From positions 1-20,084 of the IMG/VR virus record IMGVR_UViG_3300009071_000098: 20,084 bases of DNA; one strand, written 5' to 3'. The notes beneath the pieces are model-generated. The model did no database searches, had not been told where the DNA came from, and worked only from the letters and a program-made list of their open reading frames with translations. Of the stretch, positions 5,228 through 12,313 are shown piece by piece. Source of the stretch: a virus. The translations under genes and the position numbers were made by a program. Each line of letters starts with the position of its first letter. Position 1 is the stretch's first letter.

Positions 5228-5392
5228 TTAAGCTCCTTTCAATCCGATAATGATTGATGTCATGAGTAATACTATCACAATTGTGATGGCATTGTCAAAC
5301 GCAAATTTAACTAATTTCACAGCAACTCCCAAAAGGACAGCTGCAATTAGGACAAATCCTATTAAGATGGCAAGGCCAACCCACATTTCCAT
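5228..5392 (-). CDS. Small two-helix membrane protein, 54 aa
   Basis: From ATG 5392 the protein reads MEMWVGLAILIGFVLIAAVL and has a second hydrophobic run (AITIVIVLLMTSIIIGL), giving two membrane helices joined by VKLVKFAFDN. A holin-like, ion-channel or inner-membrane early protein would look like this, but nothing identifies it. A longer frame from 5419 would overlap the upstream gene; the ATG one base after that gene's TAA (TAATATG) is preferred. Its TAA directly abuts the metallopeptidase ATG. Position in the early operon argues against a lysis holin. Confidence 0.65.
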   Translation of the reverse strand: MEMWVGLAILIGFVLIAAVLLGVAVKLVKFAFDNAITIVIVLLMTSIIIGLKGA

Positions 5393-5393
5393 A

Positions 5394-5609
5394 TTACCAA
5401 GTTCCGTTGAAAGAACCATTGAGATCAGCTAGATCTCTGTAAGGGGTCACACGATCTTCTTCCAAGAAAGGATTGAAGTCAGAGCTCTTGGTCTTGGTCA
5501 GGCTCAAAAGAGCCTTCTTGTTTTTACGAGATTCCAACGCAAATTCTATTGCCATGGCCCTTTCTTCTTTTTCAAAATCCGATGGGTAAATACTTGAGTT
5601 ATATTCCAT
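5394..5609 (-). CDS. Small hypothetical protein, 71 aa, first gene of leftward operon
   Basis: The product (MEYNSSIYPSDFEKEERAMA onward) is charged and soluble with a helical middle (FALESRKNKKALLSLTKTKS) and no recognised motif. AGAGGAAAACATC before the ATG is a strong ribosome site. It is the promoter-proximal gene of the leftward run, about 30 bases downstream of the predicted start point of the nearer leftward promoter, so it is probably among the earliest and most abundant products of this operon. Confidence 0.7.
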   Translation of the reverse strand: MEYNSSIYPSDFEKEERAMAIEFALESRKNKKALLSLTKTKSSDFNPFLEEDRVTPYRDLADLNGSFNGTW

Positions 5610-5644
5610 GATGTTTTCCTCTTTAGTTTCAATCTATGTGTACC

Positions 5645-5672
5645 ATTATAATGGTTTTTCGCAAGAAATCAA
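5645..5672 (-). promoter_or_regulatory. Leftward sigma70-type promoter (proximal)
   Basis: The leftward strand has TTGATT, a 16-base spacer and a perfect TATAAT. The -10 lies inside a perfect 12-base palindrome, CCATTATAATGG (5643-5654), which could also bind a repressor. It faces the 5394-5609 gene with a leader of about 30 bases. Confidence 0.65.
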
Positions 5673-5692
5673 CACTTTTTTCATCTTTTTTT

Positions 5693-5728
5693 AGATCTTT
5701 TTGTTATATCGATATAACTTTTTGATCT
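5693..5728. repeat. Nested palindrome between leftward promoters
   Basis: A perfect 16-base palindrome, GTTATATCGATATAAC (5703-5718), is flanked on each side by TTTTT and then by AGATC/GATCT, giving dyad symmetry over 36 bases apart from the T runs. It lies between the two leftward promoters, about 35-50 bases downstream of the distal one. A protein-binding operator is the likeliest reading; a rightward terminator is possible because T5 follows, but the stem is all A/T apart from its end pairs. Confidence 0.5.
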
Positions 5729-5758
5729 ATGTGGTCGGTTTCCTTAATTGATTTGTAC

Positions 5759-5787
5759 ATACTATCAGGTTTTGGACCCCCTGTCAA
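5759..5787 (-). promoter_or_regulatory. Leftward sigma70-type promoter (distal)
   Basis: The leftward strand shows TTGACA, a 17-base spacer ending in TGA and then TAGTAT: a consensus -35 with an extended -10. It matches the architecture of the rightward promoters in this window and would drive the leftward small-gene operon and probably the tRNAs. Confidence 0.72.
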
Positions 5788-5839
5788 CACTTTTCGCACA
5801 TTTTTTTTCTCTTTATAGTTCAATTACTTAACATAGTTG

Positions 5840-5868
5840 TTGACTTTTGGATCTGGTTGTGATAGTAT
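5840..5868 (+). promoter_or_regulatory. Rightward sigma70-type promoter for topoisomerase genes
   Basis: TTGACT, a 17-base spacer ending in TGA and TAGTAT form an extended -10 promoter preceded by ATAGTTG. The predicted start near 5875 leaves about 38 bases of leader before the topoisomerase large-subunit ATG. Its -35 is about 50 bases from the -35 of the distal leftward promoter, so the two are divergent and close enough for shared control. Confidence 0.75.
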
Positions 5869-5912
5869 AACCTCTCATATATAAAGCTAACGCTGACTAC
5901 AACGGATGTACT

Positions 5913-7766
5913 ATGACACAAAAACCTGAAGAATTTCGTATCCTAACCGCGCGACAACACGTGCGAGAGCGGATTGGAATGTATATGGGGTCATCATCTA
6001 TAGAGGAGGTGGAACGATTCGTACTGGGACAATGGAAGAAGGCTACGTATGTTCCTGCCTTGTCTAAGATGGTCGATGAAATTCTAGATAACTCTATAGA
6101 CGAGGCCATACGAACTAATTTCAAGTTCGCCAATAAGATCAATGTCTCTATAAATGAAGACCAGGTCACTGTAACTGATAATGGTCGTGGGATACCCCAA
6201 GACAAGGTCTTCGATGAAACTCAGGGCAAAAATATCTTACGGCCTGTAGCTGCTTGGACTCAAGTCAATGCAGGTACCTCCTTTGATGACGAGAGGGTGA
6301 CGATCGGAACGAATGGTGTCGGATCTGCTGCTACAAACTTCCTTTCCAAGAAATTCACTGGAAAGACATGTTCTGGCAACAATCTGGTCCAAGTCAATTG
6401 TAAAGATGGTGCTGACAATGTCAAGGTCGTGGCCAAGGCTAAGTGTGGTACATCTTATACAGAGGTATCCTTTATACCAGATTTTGATCTGTTCGAGGTC
6501 GGGTCTCTGTCTGAACTAGATACTGTGGCTTTAATAGAAGATCGATTGATCAGCTTACAGATGGCTTTCCCTGAGATTGCCTTTTCCTTTAATAAGAGAA
6601 GAGTCAAAGTTGCTGACCTAAAGAAATATGCAGGCCTCTTTTCAGATACCACGGTGATCGAGAAATCAGATAATCTGGCTTTCTTCTTCGCTCCATCTGA
6701 AGATGGGTTCAGAACTAATTCATTTACCAACGGGGTGAACACTCGACAAGGTGGCACTTATGTTGATTTCATTGTAAATAATGTGGTCGATGAATTGGTC
6801 ACTATGATCAAACGTAAATATAAGATTGAAGTAGCCAAAACTACGATCAAGGGTGGATTGACCTTTGTGATGTTTGCGCGTAATTTCACCAATCCAAAAT
6901 TCGATAGTCAGACCAAAGAGCGACTGACCAATCCAATGTCGAATGTTAAAGAACATTATGAATTGGCTGATCTTAAAGATCTACAAACAATTGCTAAGAA
7001 AGTCCTAAACACACCGGATATCATTGATCCTATTATTGAGGCTCAATTGGCAAAGAAGATGGCTGCTGATGCACGTGCTGCTGCTCAGGCTCAAAAGAAA
7101 TTGAAAAAAGTCAAGGTCGCCAAACACATTGCAGCTACTGGTAAAGACACTACACTGAAGATTGTCGAGGGTGATTCTGCCATGGGCTTCTTGTTGAAGG
7201 TACGTAATGCTAAGAAGGTTGGAGCGTTTCCTTTGCGTGGTGTGATTATGAATACGTGGGATATGAAACCAGCCGATGTATTAAAGAATAAAGAACTGAG
7301 TGAGTTGATCGCCGTACTTGGGCTCAATATCAATGACCCTGATAGTGTCGATGATATGACATACAGTCGAATTGCCACACTGACAGATGCTGACCATGAT
7401 GGAATCGGACATATTGCTCCTTTATTGATTGCCTTCTTTTATAGATTCTGGCCACGGCTGTTAGAAGAGCGTCGTGTGATGATTACACGAACCCCGATTA
7501 TGATCACCGAGGGCGGGATCAAAGGTGGCATGAGGGGTGATGAAACTTGGAATACCTGGTCTTACACCTATGAAGAGGCTCATGAAAGAAAGAAACGATC
7601 AGATGGCAAACATCGATACATTAAAGGTCTTGCAAGTCTCAGACAAGAAGAGTACGATCGTATCGTTAACCAGCCTGTATATGATGTAGTCACAGTTGAT
7701 GATGCAAAATATTTTGAAATGATGTTTGGAAAAAATTCAAACCTTCGAAAGGAGTATATGGTATGA
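5913..7766 (+). CDS. 39: Phage type II DNA topoisomerase, large (ATPase/TOPRIM) subunit
   Basis: This 617-residue protein joins the parts that are split into gp39 and gp60 in T4. EILDNSIDEAI (56-66) and VTDNGRGIP (87-95) are the GHKL ATP-binding motifs, GTNGVGSAA (132-140) is the ATP lid, QTKERL (333-338) is the K-loop of the transducer domain, and VEGDSA (418-423) plus TDADHDG (491-497) are the TOPRIM Mg-binding motifs. It works with gp52 to relax DNA and supports origin-dependent replication in T4. The ribosome site before ATG 5913 is modest (GGATGTACT). The last codons overlap the medium-subunit start as ATGA. Its length is consistent with an unsplit subunit, the usual state outside T4 and its close relatives. 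Confidence 0.96.
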   Translation: MTQKPEEFRILTARQHVRERIGMYMGSSSIEEVERFVLGQWKKATYVPALSKMVDEILDNSIDEAIRTNFKFANKINVSINEDQVTVTDNGRGIPQDKVFDETQGKNILRPVAAWTQVNAGTSFDDERVTIGTNGVGSAATNFLSKKFTGKTCSGNNLVQVNCKDGADNVKVVAKAKCGTSYTEVSFIPDFDLFEVGSLSELDTVALIEDRLISLQMAFPEIAFSFNKRRVKVADLKKYAGLFSDTTVIEKSDNLAFFFAPSEDGFRTNSFTNGVNTRQGGTYVDFIVNNVVDELVTMIKRKYKIEVAKTTIKGGLTFVMFARNFTNPKFDSQTKERLTNPMSNVKEHYELADLKDLQTIAKKVLNTPDIIDPIIEAQLAKKMAADARAAAQAQKKLKKVKVAKHIAATGKDTTLKIVEGDSAMGFLLKVRNAKKVGAFPLRGVIMNTWDMKPADVLKNKELSELIAVLGLNINDPDSVDDMTYSRIATLTDADHDGIGHIAPLLIAFFYRFWPRLLEERRVMITRTPIMITEGGIKGGMRGDETWNTWSYTYEEAHERKKRSDGKHRYIKGLASLRQEEYDRIVNQPVYDVVTVDDAKYFEMMFGKNSNLRKEYMV

Positions 7767-9115
7767 CTGATTTAACAACATTCGTAAAAGATTCGGCGAA
7801 TGAATATCCGATATCGAATGTAGCCAAGAATGAATGGTTAGACTTTGCGATGTACACGGTAGAGGCTAGGGCTATTCCTAACATGATTGATGGTTTGAAA
7901 CCAGTCCAACGATTCTATCTCTATTCATCCATTAAGAATTCTAAGTCAGAATTTAAGAAGGTTTCTGCAGTTGCGGGTATCATCAGTGATTATGGTTACA
8001 ATCACGGCGAATCTTCTGCTGCAGCTGCTGGACAATTGATGGCTGCAGAATGGAATAACAATGTATGTTTGGTTGAAGGCCGAGGTTCATTCGGAACACG
8101 ACTTGTCCAAGAGGCAGGTGCTGCTCGATATGTCTACACCAGACTATCTGAAAATTTTAATAGATATATTACCGACATTGATTTGTCACTCACACACGAG
8201 GATCCTGAACATGAGCCACCTAAATTCTATGTCCCAATCATTCCTTTGGTACTTGTCAACGGACAACGCGGTATTGCTACTGGCTTTGCCCATCTTAGTC
8301 TTCCAAGAAATCCTTTAGATGTTGCACAGGCCTGTAAAGAATATGTCGCGACGGGGAAAATCACAAGCAGTTTGCCGATCACGTTTCCCCAATTTACCGG
8401 TAGGGTTGAGGCCGATCCCGATGGAAGTAAATTTACCGTCTTCGGCAATTATCGAAAAAGGACAAAGACCACGCTATCAATTACTGAGGTTCCATACGGA
8501 TACGATCGAGAGTCATATGTAAAGATTCTCGATTCACTAGAAGATGATGGTGATATTGTCAGTTATGAAGATAGATGTGACAAGGACGGATTTCGATTCG
8601 AGGTGAAATTAAAGCAGAACAGTTCTGCCAAATGGAACACGAAACAAATCTATTCTAAATTCAAGCTAACCAAGTCCTTTACAGAAAATATGACTGTGAT
8701 AGGACCTGATGGCAAATTGAAAGAATACAATACAGCTGAAGATCTAATTAAAGATTTCTGTGACTGGAGGAGTGATTTCCTTTCAAAACGAATCGAGAAA
8801 AACACCGCTGAATATGAAGCTGAAATTCGATGGTTGGAAATCAGATTGGCTTTTGTTGAAGGAGTTCGCTCTGGGCAGATTGACATAATGAGTCTAAATA
8901 AGAATGACCTGATAAAAAGTATTATGACTATTACAAAGTGTGATACAAAAGAGGTCACCAAATTAATGGCAATGCCTATATCATCGATCATGAAATCAGA
9001 GCCCGCAGTATTCAAAAGGTTCATCACTGAAGCTAAAAAGAAACTAAAGTTCTGGAAAACTACAACTACAAAAGATCAGTTTCTTGCTGACTTGGATGAA
9101 TTGAATGCAAACTGA
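7763..9115 (+). CDS. 52: Phage type II DNA topoisomerase, medium (breakage-reunion) subunit
   Basis: The 450-residue protein is close in length to T4 gp52. It is homologous to the GyrA/ParC breakage-reunion core: ARAIPNMIDGLKPVQR (35-50) opens the winged-helix domain, GYNHGESS (78-85) follows, and GAARYVYTRLS (119-129) carries the catalytic R122-Y123 pair that forms the 5'-phosphotyrosyl bond. QRGIATGF further on is the conserved tower segment. A coiled-coil region (RIEKNTAEYEAEIRWLEIRL) follows, as in gp52. The gene is coupled to the large subunit by ATGA, with AAGGAG close before the start. The final 11 bases overlap the FkbM gene. Confidence 0.95.
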   Translation: MTDLTTFVKDSANEYPISNVAKNEWLDFAMYTVEARAIPNMIDGLKPVQRFYLYSSIKNSKSEFKKVSAVAGIISDYGYNHGESSAAAAGQLMAAEWNNNVCLVEGRGSFGTRLVQEAGAARYVYTRLSENFNRYITDIDLSLTHEDPEHEPPKFYVPIIPLVLVNGQRGIATGFAHLSLPRNPLDVAQACKEYVATGKITSSLPITFPQFTGRVEADPDGSKFTVFGNYRKRTKTTLSITEVPYGYDRESYVKILDSLEDDGDIVSYEDRCDKDGFRFEVKLKQNSSAKWNTKQIYSKFKLTKSFTENMTVIGPDGKLKEYNTAEDLIKDFCDWRSDFLSKRIEKNTAEYEAEIRWLEIRLAFVEGVRSGQIDIMSLNKNDLIKSIMTITKCDTKEVTKLMAMPISSIMKSEPAVFKRFITEAKKKLKFWKTTTTKDQFLADLDELNAN

Positions 9116-9878
9116 ATATGATGGCCCAAGAAGAACCCACTTCAACCAAAGAGATAAAAACCTAAACGAGTACATTGATGCCACTGGCATTCCGATGCGG
9201 TCACTGGGAACAATGTATCATGAATTTTTCAAGCGGATGGATTATGATTGGTGGTACGAGGTACAGCCTGGTGACGTCGTAGTCGATCTAGGAGCATGTA
9301 TTGGTATGTTTACCCTTCACGCTCTAGACAAAGGTGCCAAGAAAGTATATGCTGTAGAGGGTAGTAAACAAAACATAGAAACCACTATTAAGAATCTGAG
9401 TCCTTATTGGCTGAAACATGGTCATTGTCCTGTTGTTCCTATTCATACCATGATAGGTGATAAGAAAAGATACTCTTTGAAATTGCACAATTATGTGTAT
9501 TCCGATGAAGTAAATTTGTCCATGATGTCGTTTAAAGAATTTCTGGAAAAATACAAGATCGAACACATTGATTATCTAAAAGTCGATATCGAAGGTTCTG
9601 AATATGATATCTTTACTGAAGAAAATATATTCTTTCTTCGTAATCATGTCAAACACATGTCTGTAGAATTCCATTTAAATTGTTTCAGAGAGGCACCTTG
9701 GGAATGGATGCGAGTACGAGAGTTGATTGGGACTCACTTCGACCTCAATAAAGTTCGATATATGTCTCGTGAAGATGAATATGAGTTCCATGGCAACTAT
9801 GATACTGAATTCAAAACTGGTCAGTGGCCACATAACAATATATTTTCTGGGTTTATGTTATACATCACCAATTGGTAA
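9105..9878 (+). CDS. FkbM-family SAM methyltransferase, 257 aa
   Basis: VVVDLGACIGMFT (58-70) is SAM-binding motif I, VYAVEG (81-86) the second strand with acidic E85, and DYLKVDIEGSEYDIF (156-170) the diagnostic KxDIEGxE block of FkbM methyltransferases, which O-methylate sugars and natural products. The C-terminus is HNNIFSGFMLYITNW. The substrate is unknown; phage or host-surface glycans are candidates. It starts inside gene 52 (11-base overlap) with only a weak ribosome site, so it is probably read from the topoisomerase transcript. It converges with a paralogue whose end overlaps it by 14 bases, both finishing in YITNW. Confidence 0.88.
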   Translation: MQTEYDGPRRTHFNQRDKNLNEYIDATGIPMRSLGTMYHEFFKRMDYDWWYEVQPGDVVVDLGACIGMFTLHALDKGAKKVYAVEGSKQNIETTIKNLSPYWLKHGHCPVVPIHTMIGDKKRYSLKLHNYVYSDEVNLSMMSFKEFLEKYKIEHIDYLKVDIEGSEYDIFTEENIFFLRNHVKHMSVEFHLNCFREAPWEWMRVRELIGTHFDLNKVRYMSREDEYEFHGNYDTEFKTGQWPHNNIFSGFMLYITNW

Positions 9879-10515
9879 TATACATTAATATCGTGTCACC
9901 GTGTTGGGAATGTTTCCATTCTTTGCTTCTGAGATAACTATCATTTCTGAAATACCAGCCTGGGACACCATAGCCCCAGGTTTTTGGTCCGAATATTTGG
10001 ATCTTATTTCCAAAAAGTTCGAACTCCCATCGGTTTAAAAATGCATTTCGCCAATCAATGAATTGCTCTATAGTATCGTCTGTAAGGTATATCATTAATG
10101 CTATATGCCTCACGTTCCATCGAAACCATTCCACATGTTCAGGGGTGAGGATACTATAAAAAGAGGTATCACCGGTATTGATTTTGAGAAAATCGATCTT
10201 GTCAATATTGTAATTCACTAAAAAATCTTTCCAACTTAGATCTGTTCCTAGTGCATTAGGTACAATGACTACTCTTTGATTATCTTCGCCGACATTTTTT
10301 TGAATGTTTTGAATTGCAATAGGATCTGGTTCTACAGCATAAACACAATCTGCTCCGGCATCCAACGCCTTACATGTAAATAATCCAGCAGCTGCTCCAA
10401 CATCCACCACGATATCTTCGGGCAGGATTTCTCTGAAATAAGAATAACAGTCAAGTTCGACAATGCGTCGCCAATCAGAATTATCGCTTGGCATATTAGG
10501 AGGGAAATACTTCAA
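9865..10515 (-). CDS. FkbM-like methyltransferase paralogue, motif degenerate, 216 aa
   Basis: IVVDVGAAAGLFT (35-47) is a good SAM motif I, and VYAVEPDPIAIQN (58-70) is a normal second strand. The FkbM signature is altered: FLKINTGDTSFYSIL (109-123) replaces the expected KxDxEGxE, losing the conserved acidic residues. Either catalysis differs or the protein is now a non-methylating binding fold. The C-terminus (LMYITNW) matches the converging neighbour. The start is TTG at 10515 behind ATGGAGCAGCA; the next in-frame ATG, eight codons in, has no ribosome site. A GATAAATA late-like element lies about 60 bases upstream. This is the only leftward gene between 5840 and 20084. Confidence 0.78.
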   Translation of the reverse strand: MKYFPPNMPSDNSDWRRIVELDCYSYFREILPEDIVVDVGAAAGLFTCKALDAGADCVYAVEPDPIAIQNIQKNVGEDNQRVVIVPNALGTDLSWKDFLVNYNIDKIDFLKINTGDTSFYSILTPEHVEWFRWNVRHIALMIYLTDDTIEQFIDWRNAFLNRWEFELFGNKIQIFGPKTWGYGVPGWYFRNDSYLRSKEWKHSQHGDTILMYITNW

Positions 10516-10526
10516 TGCTGCTCCAT

Positions 10527-10534
10527 CATAAATA
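10527..10534 (+). promoter_or_regulatory. Possible late promoter before tail-tube-like gene
   Basis: CATAAATA matches seven of eight bases of the T4 late element TATAAATA and lies 28 bases before the tail-tube-like ATG, a typical distance. A virion gene is expected to be late. The match is short, so chance cannot be excluded. Confidence 0.45.
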
Positions 10535-10562
10535 AGACATAAAGACTATTAGGTAATACCCA

Positions 10563-11051
10563 ATGATCACTAACTATTTATCTCCTGCTGGGTTCGATCT
10601 TTCTATTGACTTGCTACCCACCACTGAATTTTTCTGTCAAAGTATTTCTATACCTGAAATTGCTGGTACACCACCTGGGCTTGGCAGTCCGTTGCGGCAA
10701 ATGTATAACCTACCGGATAGCTTGTTATACGGTGATTTGTCAATCGATTTTGTCGTAGACGAAAACATGAAGAACTATGTCGAATGCCTGACTTGGTTAG
10801 AGGCAATCGGTGCACCAAAATCTAGTGATCAATATAAGAATTGGAAAGAAACTGTCGGCAGATTTACGACCGATATTACCATTATCATCCAAAATAGCAA
10901 AAAGAATCCGAATGTCAAATTCACTTTTTTTGATGCTTTCCCTACAGGGATTAGTGGGCTTGATATGACTGTTACTGGTTCTGATGTCCCCCCTGTCCTC
11001 TGTACATTAAGTCTACGCTATGAATCCTTTGAAGTTTCGGACATTGAATGA
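10563..11051 (+). CDS. Tail tube-like protein (T4 gp19/gp54 fold), 162 aa
   Basis: The layout follows the T4 tail-tube fold: FFCQSISIPEI near residue 23, a proline/glycine loop, YGDLSIDFVVDENMKNYVEC in the centre, a helix with WLEAIG, then ITIIIQNSKKNPNVKFTFFD, AFPTGISGLDMTVTGSD and a final LCTLSLRYESFEV strand. T4 gp19 has the same length (163) and the same succession of FxC, DExx...W, FPT and F.VTL.Y elements. It could be the main tube subunit, the tube initiator-like protein or a baseplate paralogue; it is not next to a sheath gene, so the exact role is open. AGGTAATACCCA precedes the ATG. The stop overlaps the sulfotransferase start as ATGA. Confidence 0.72.
   Translation: MITNYLSPAGFDLSIDLLPTTEFFCQSISIPEIAGTPPGLGSPLRQMYNLPDSLLYGDLSIDFVVDENMKNYVECLTWLEAIGAPKSSDQYKNWKETVGRFTTDITIIIQNSKKNPNVKFTFFDAFPTGISGLDMTVTGSDVPPVLCTLSLRYESFEVSDIE
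10575..10582 (-). promoter_or_regulatory. Possible leftward late promoter
   Basis: The leftward strand reads GATAAATA, seven of eight to the late element, 60 bases upstream of the TTG start of the degenerate FkbM paralogue. It lies within the first codons of the tail-tube-like gene. It would give that solitary leftward gene a promoter, but support is only the short match and position. Confidence 0.28.
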
Positions 11052-11830
11052 TCGTATCGAAAGACGCATATTATATTGATGTACCAAAAACCGGCTCCAC
11101 TTTCATTGTAAAAAATCTTTCGAGGATTTGTACCGGATGGTCTGTGTCTGGATTCCAGAATATAACTGGTTCCATCCATGACGATAGGCACGGCAGACTC
11201 CTTAACTACAATAAAGAAGAATTTAAAGATAGGGTGATATTTTCTTCCCTTAGAGACCCAGTATCAATTTACATCTCAACATGGGCCAATGAAGAAATTG
11301 TGGGTCCACACAAAATTAATTTCAGAGCAAATCACCCTGATTATAAAGATCATGTGTGGGAGTTTTGTAGAAGAGCAGTCAATTGGTTTCCATGCGGAAC
11401 TCCATTGACTGCACAAGAAAATCCTAGACATATTAACAGACCATATCGGTTAGGAATGGTCACGTTTCGATATCTTGATTGGGTAGATGATAGCTTCTTT
11501 ACAAAGAAAAGAACTTGGGAGGAGGTCGAGGAGTGGTACGATACTCATTATTTTGACCCATCTGTCCCAGTACACTTTTTAGGCCCTCGAAATCTCGGTG
11601 CTGATTTTGTTAATCTCATACGCGACAATAGAGAAAAATTCTCTTTCCGTGATGATGTCGACATTGAGGCTGAATTGAACCTAATCGAACAAAACGAATA
11701 TATGAACGTCAGATATTCTTCAGATCAACAACAGCGTATAATCGATAATATGGTTGCCCATGACCCATCGATCATTGACGATCTAAAAGAGGCTGAACGT
11801 ATCCTCTATTCTAGGATTGACTTTTCTTAA
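11048..11830 (+). CDS. Sulfotransferase family protein, 260 aa
   Basis: YIDVPKTGSTFIVKNL (9-24) is the 5'-phosphosulfate-binding loop of PAPS-dependent sulfotransferases (K14, T15, S17, T18), and VIFSSLRDPVSIYISTWANE (63-82) is the 3'-phosphate-binding segment with R69 and S73. The remainder is aromatic-rich and less conserved, as in Golgi-type and bacterial carbohydrate sulfotransferases. The reaction would move sulfate from PAPS to a sugar or tyrosine hydroxyl; the acceptor is unknown. It is coupled to the tail-tube-like gene by ATGA and so is probably made late, which would suit modification of virion or cell-surface glycan. The uvsY promoter lies across its last codons. No signal peptide is visible, so it should be cytoplasmic. 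Confidence 0.85.
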   Translation: MIVSKDAYYIDVPKTGSTFIVKNLSRICTGWSVSGFQNITGSIHDDRHGRLLNYNKEEFKDRVIFSSLRDPVSIYISTWANEEIVGPHKINFRANHPDYKDHVWEFCRRAVNWFPCGTPLTAQENPRHINRPYRLGMVTFRYLDWVDDSFFTKKRTWEEVEEWYDTHYFDPSVPVHFLGPRNLGADFVNLIRDNREKFSFRDDVDIEAELNLIEQNEYMNVRYSSDQQQRIIDNMVAHDPSIIDDLKEAERILYSRIDFS

Positions 11831-11845
11831 ATAATATGATATAAT
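11817..11845 (+). promoter_or_regulatory. Sigma70-type promoter for uvsY operon
   Basis: TTGACT, a 17-base spacer ending in TGA and a perfect TATAAT make this the strongest rightward promoter in the window. It straddles the sulfotransferase stop codon. The predicted start near 11852 leaves about 22 bases of leader with GGAAG before the uvsY ATG. Confidence 0.8.
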
Positions 11846-11873
11846 ACTATTTTGAAATGGCGGAAGTTAAATT

Positions 11874-12311
11874 ATGAGTATTGAAGACATCGGCTCTATG
11901 TGGGCTTCAGATGCACCAATTGATGAGTCCAACCTAGTTCTCGCGTCAAGGCGAATCCCAGAGCTACATTCTAAGTATTACAATATGTATTTTAAAGAAG
12001 CTCTTTTGGTCAAGAAGTTTAAGGCTCAATTGAAAGAATTGCAATTGGCAAAGTCTGAATATTATAGTGGGTCCATGGCAGAAGAAGATCTAAAGGAACG
12101 AGGCTGGAAGCCTTTCCAACTGAAAGTAATTCGACAAGATTTAGATAAATATACTCAGGCGGATCCAGATATTATCAACCTAAGCCTCAAGATCGATTAT
12201 CATATTGCCCGTGCTGACTACCTTGAGGATATTATTAAGTCTATACATTCAAGAAATTTCATAATCAAATCGATGATTGACGTAATGAAATTTCAGGCCG
12301 GAGAATATTGA
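11874..12311 (+). CDS. uvsY: UvsY recombination mediator
   Basis: The 145-residue protein matches T4 UvsY (137 residues) in length and in pattern: MSIEDI start, PELHSKYYNMYFKEALLVKK, the aromatic KSEYYSG segment, KPFQLKVIRQDLDKYTQADP, then a helical C-terminus (KIDYHIARADYLEDIIKSIH, RNFIIKSMIDVMKF) corresponding to the hexamer-forming part. UvsY loads the UvsX recombinase onto gp32-coated single-stranded DNA for recombination-dependent replication. It has its own strong promoter. uvsW follows after one small gene, so the UvsW/UvsY pairing of T4 is kept although the order differs. Confidence 0.88.
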   Translation: MSIEDIGSMWASDAPIDESNLVLASRRIPELHSKYYNMYFKEALLVKKFKAQLKELQLAKSEYYSGSMAEEDLKERGWKPFQLKVIRQDLDKYTQADPDIINLSLKIDYHIARADYLEDIIKSIHSRNFIIKSMIDVMKFQAGEY

Positions 12312-12313
12312 TT

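Noticed and set aside
5698-5728. The 16-base palindrome as a leftward Rho-independent terminator
   Set aside because: Read leftward it is followed by A residues, not T, and its stem is nearly all A-T; an operator reading fits better.
6313-6519. Alternate-frame ORFs inside topoisomerase, uvsW, 46 and 43 (for example 6313-6519 and 17946-18326)
   Set aside because: They overlap fully with genes whose family motifs are certain and lack ribosome sites.
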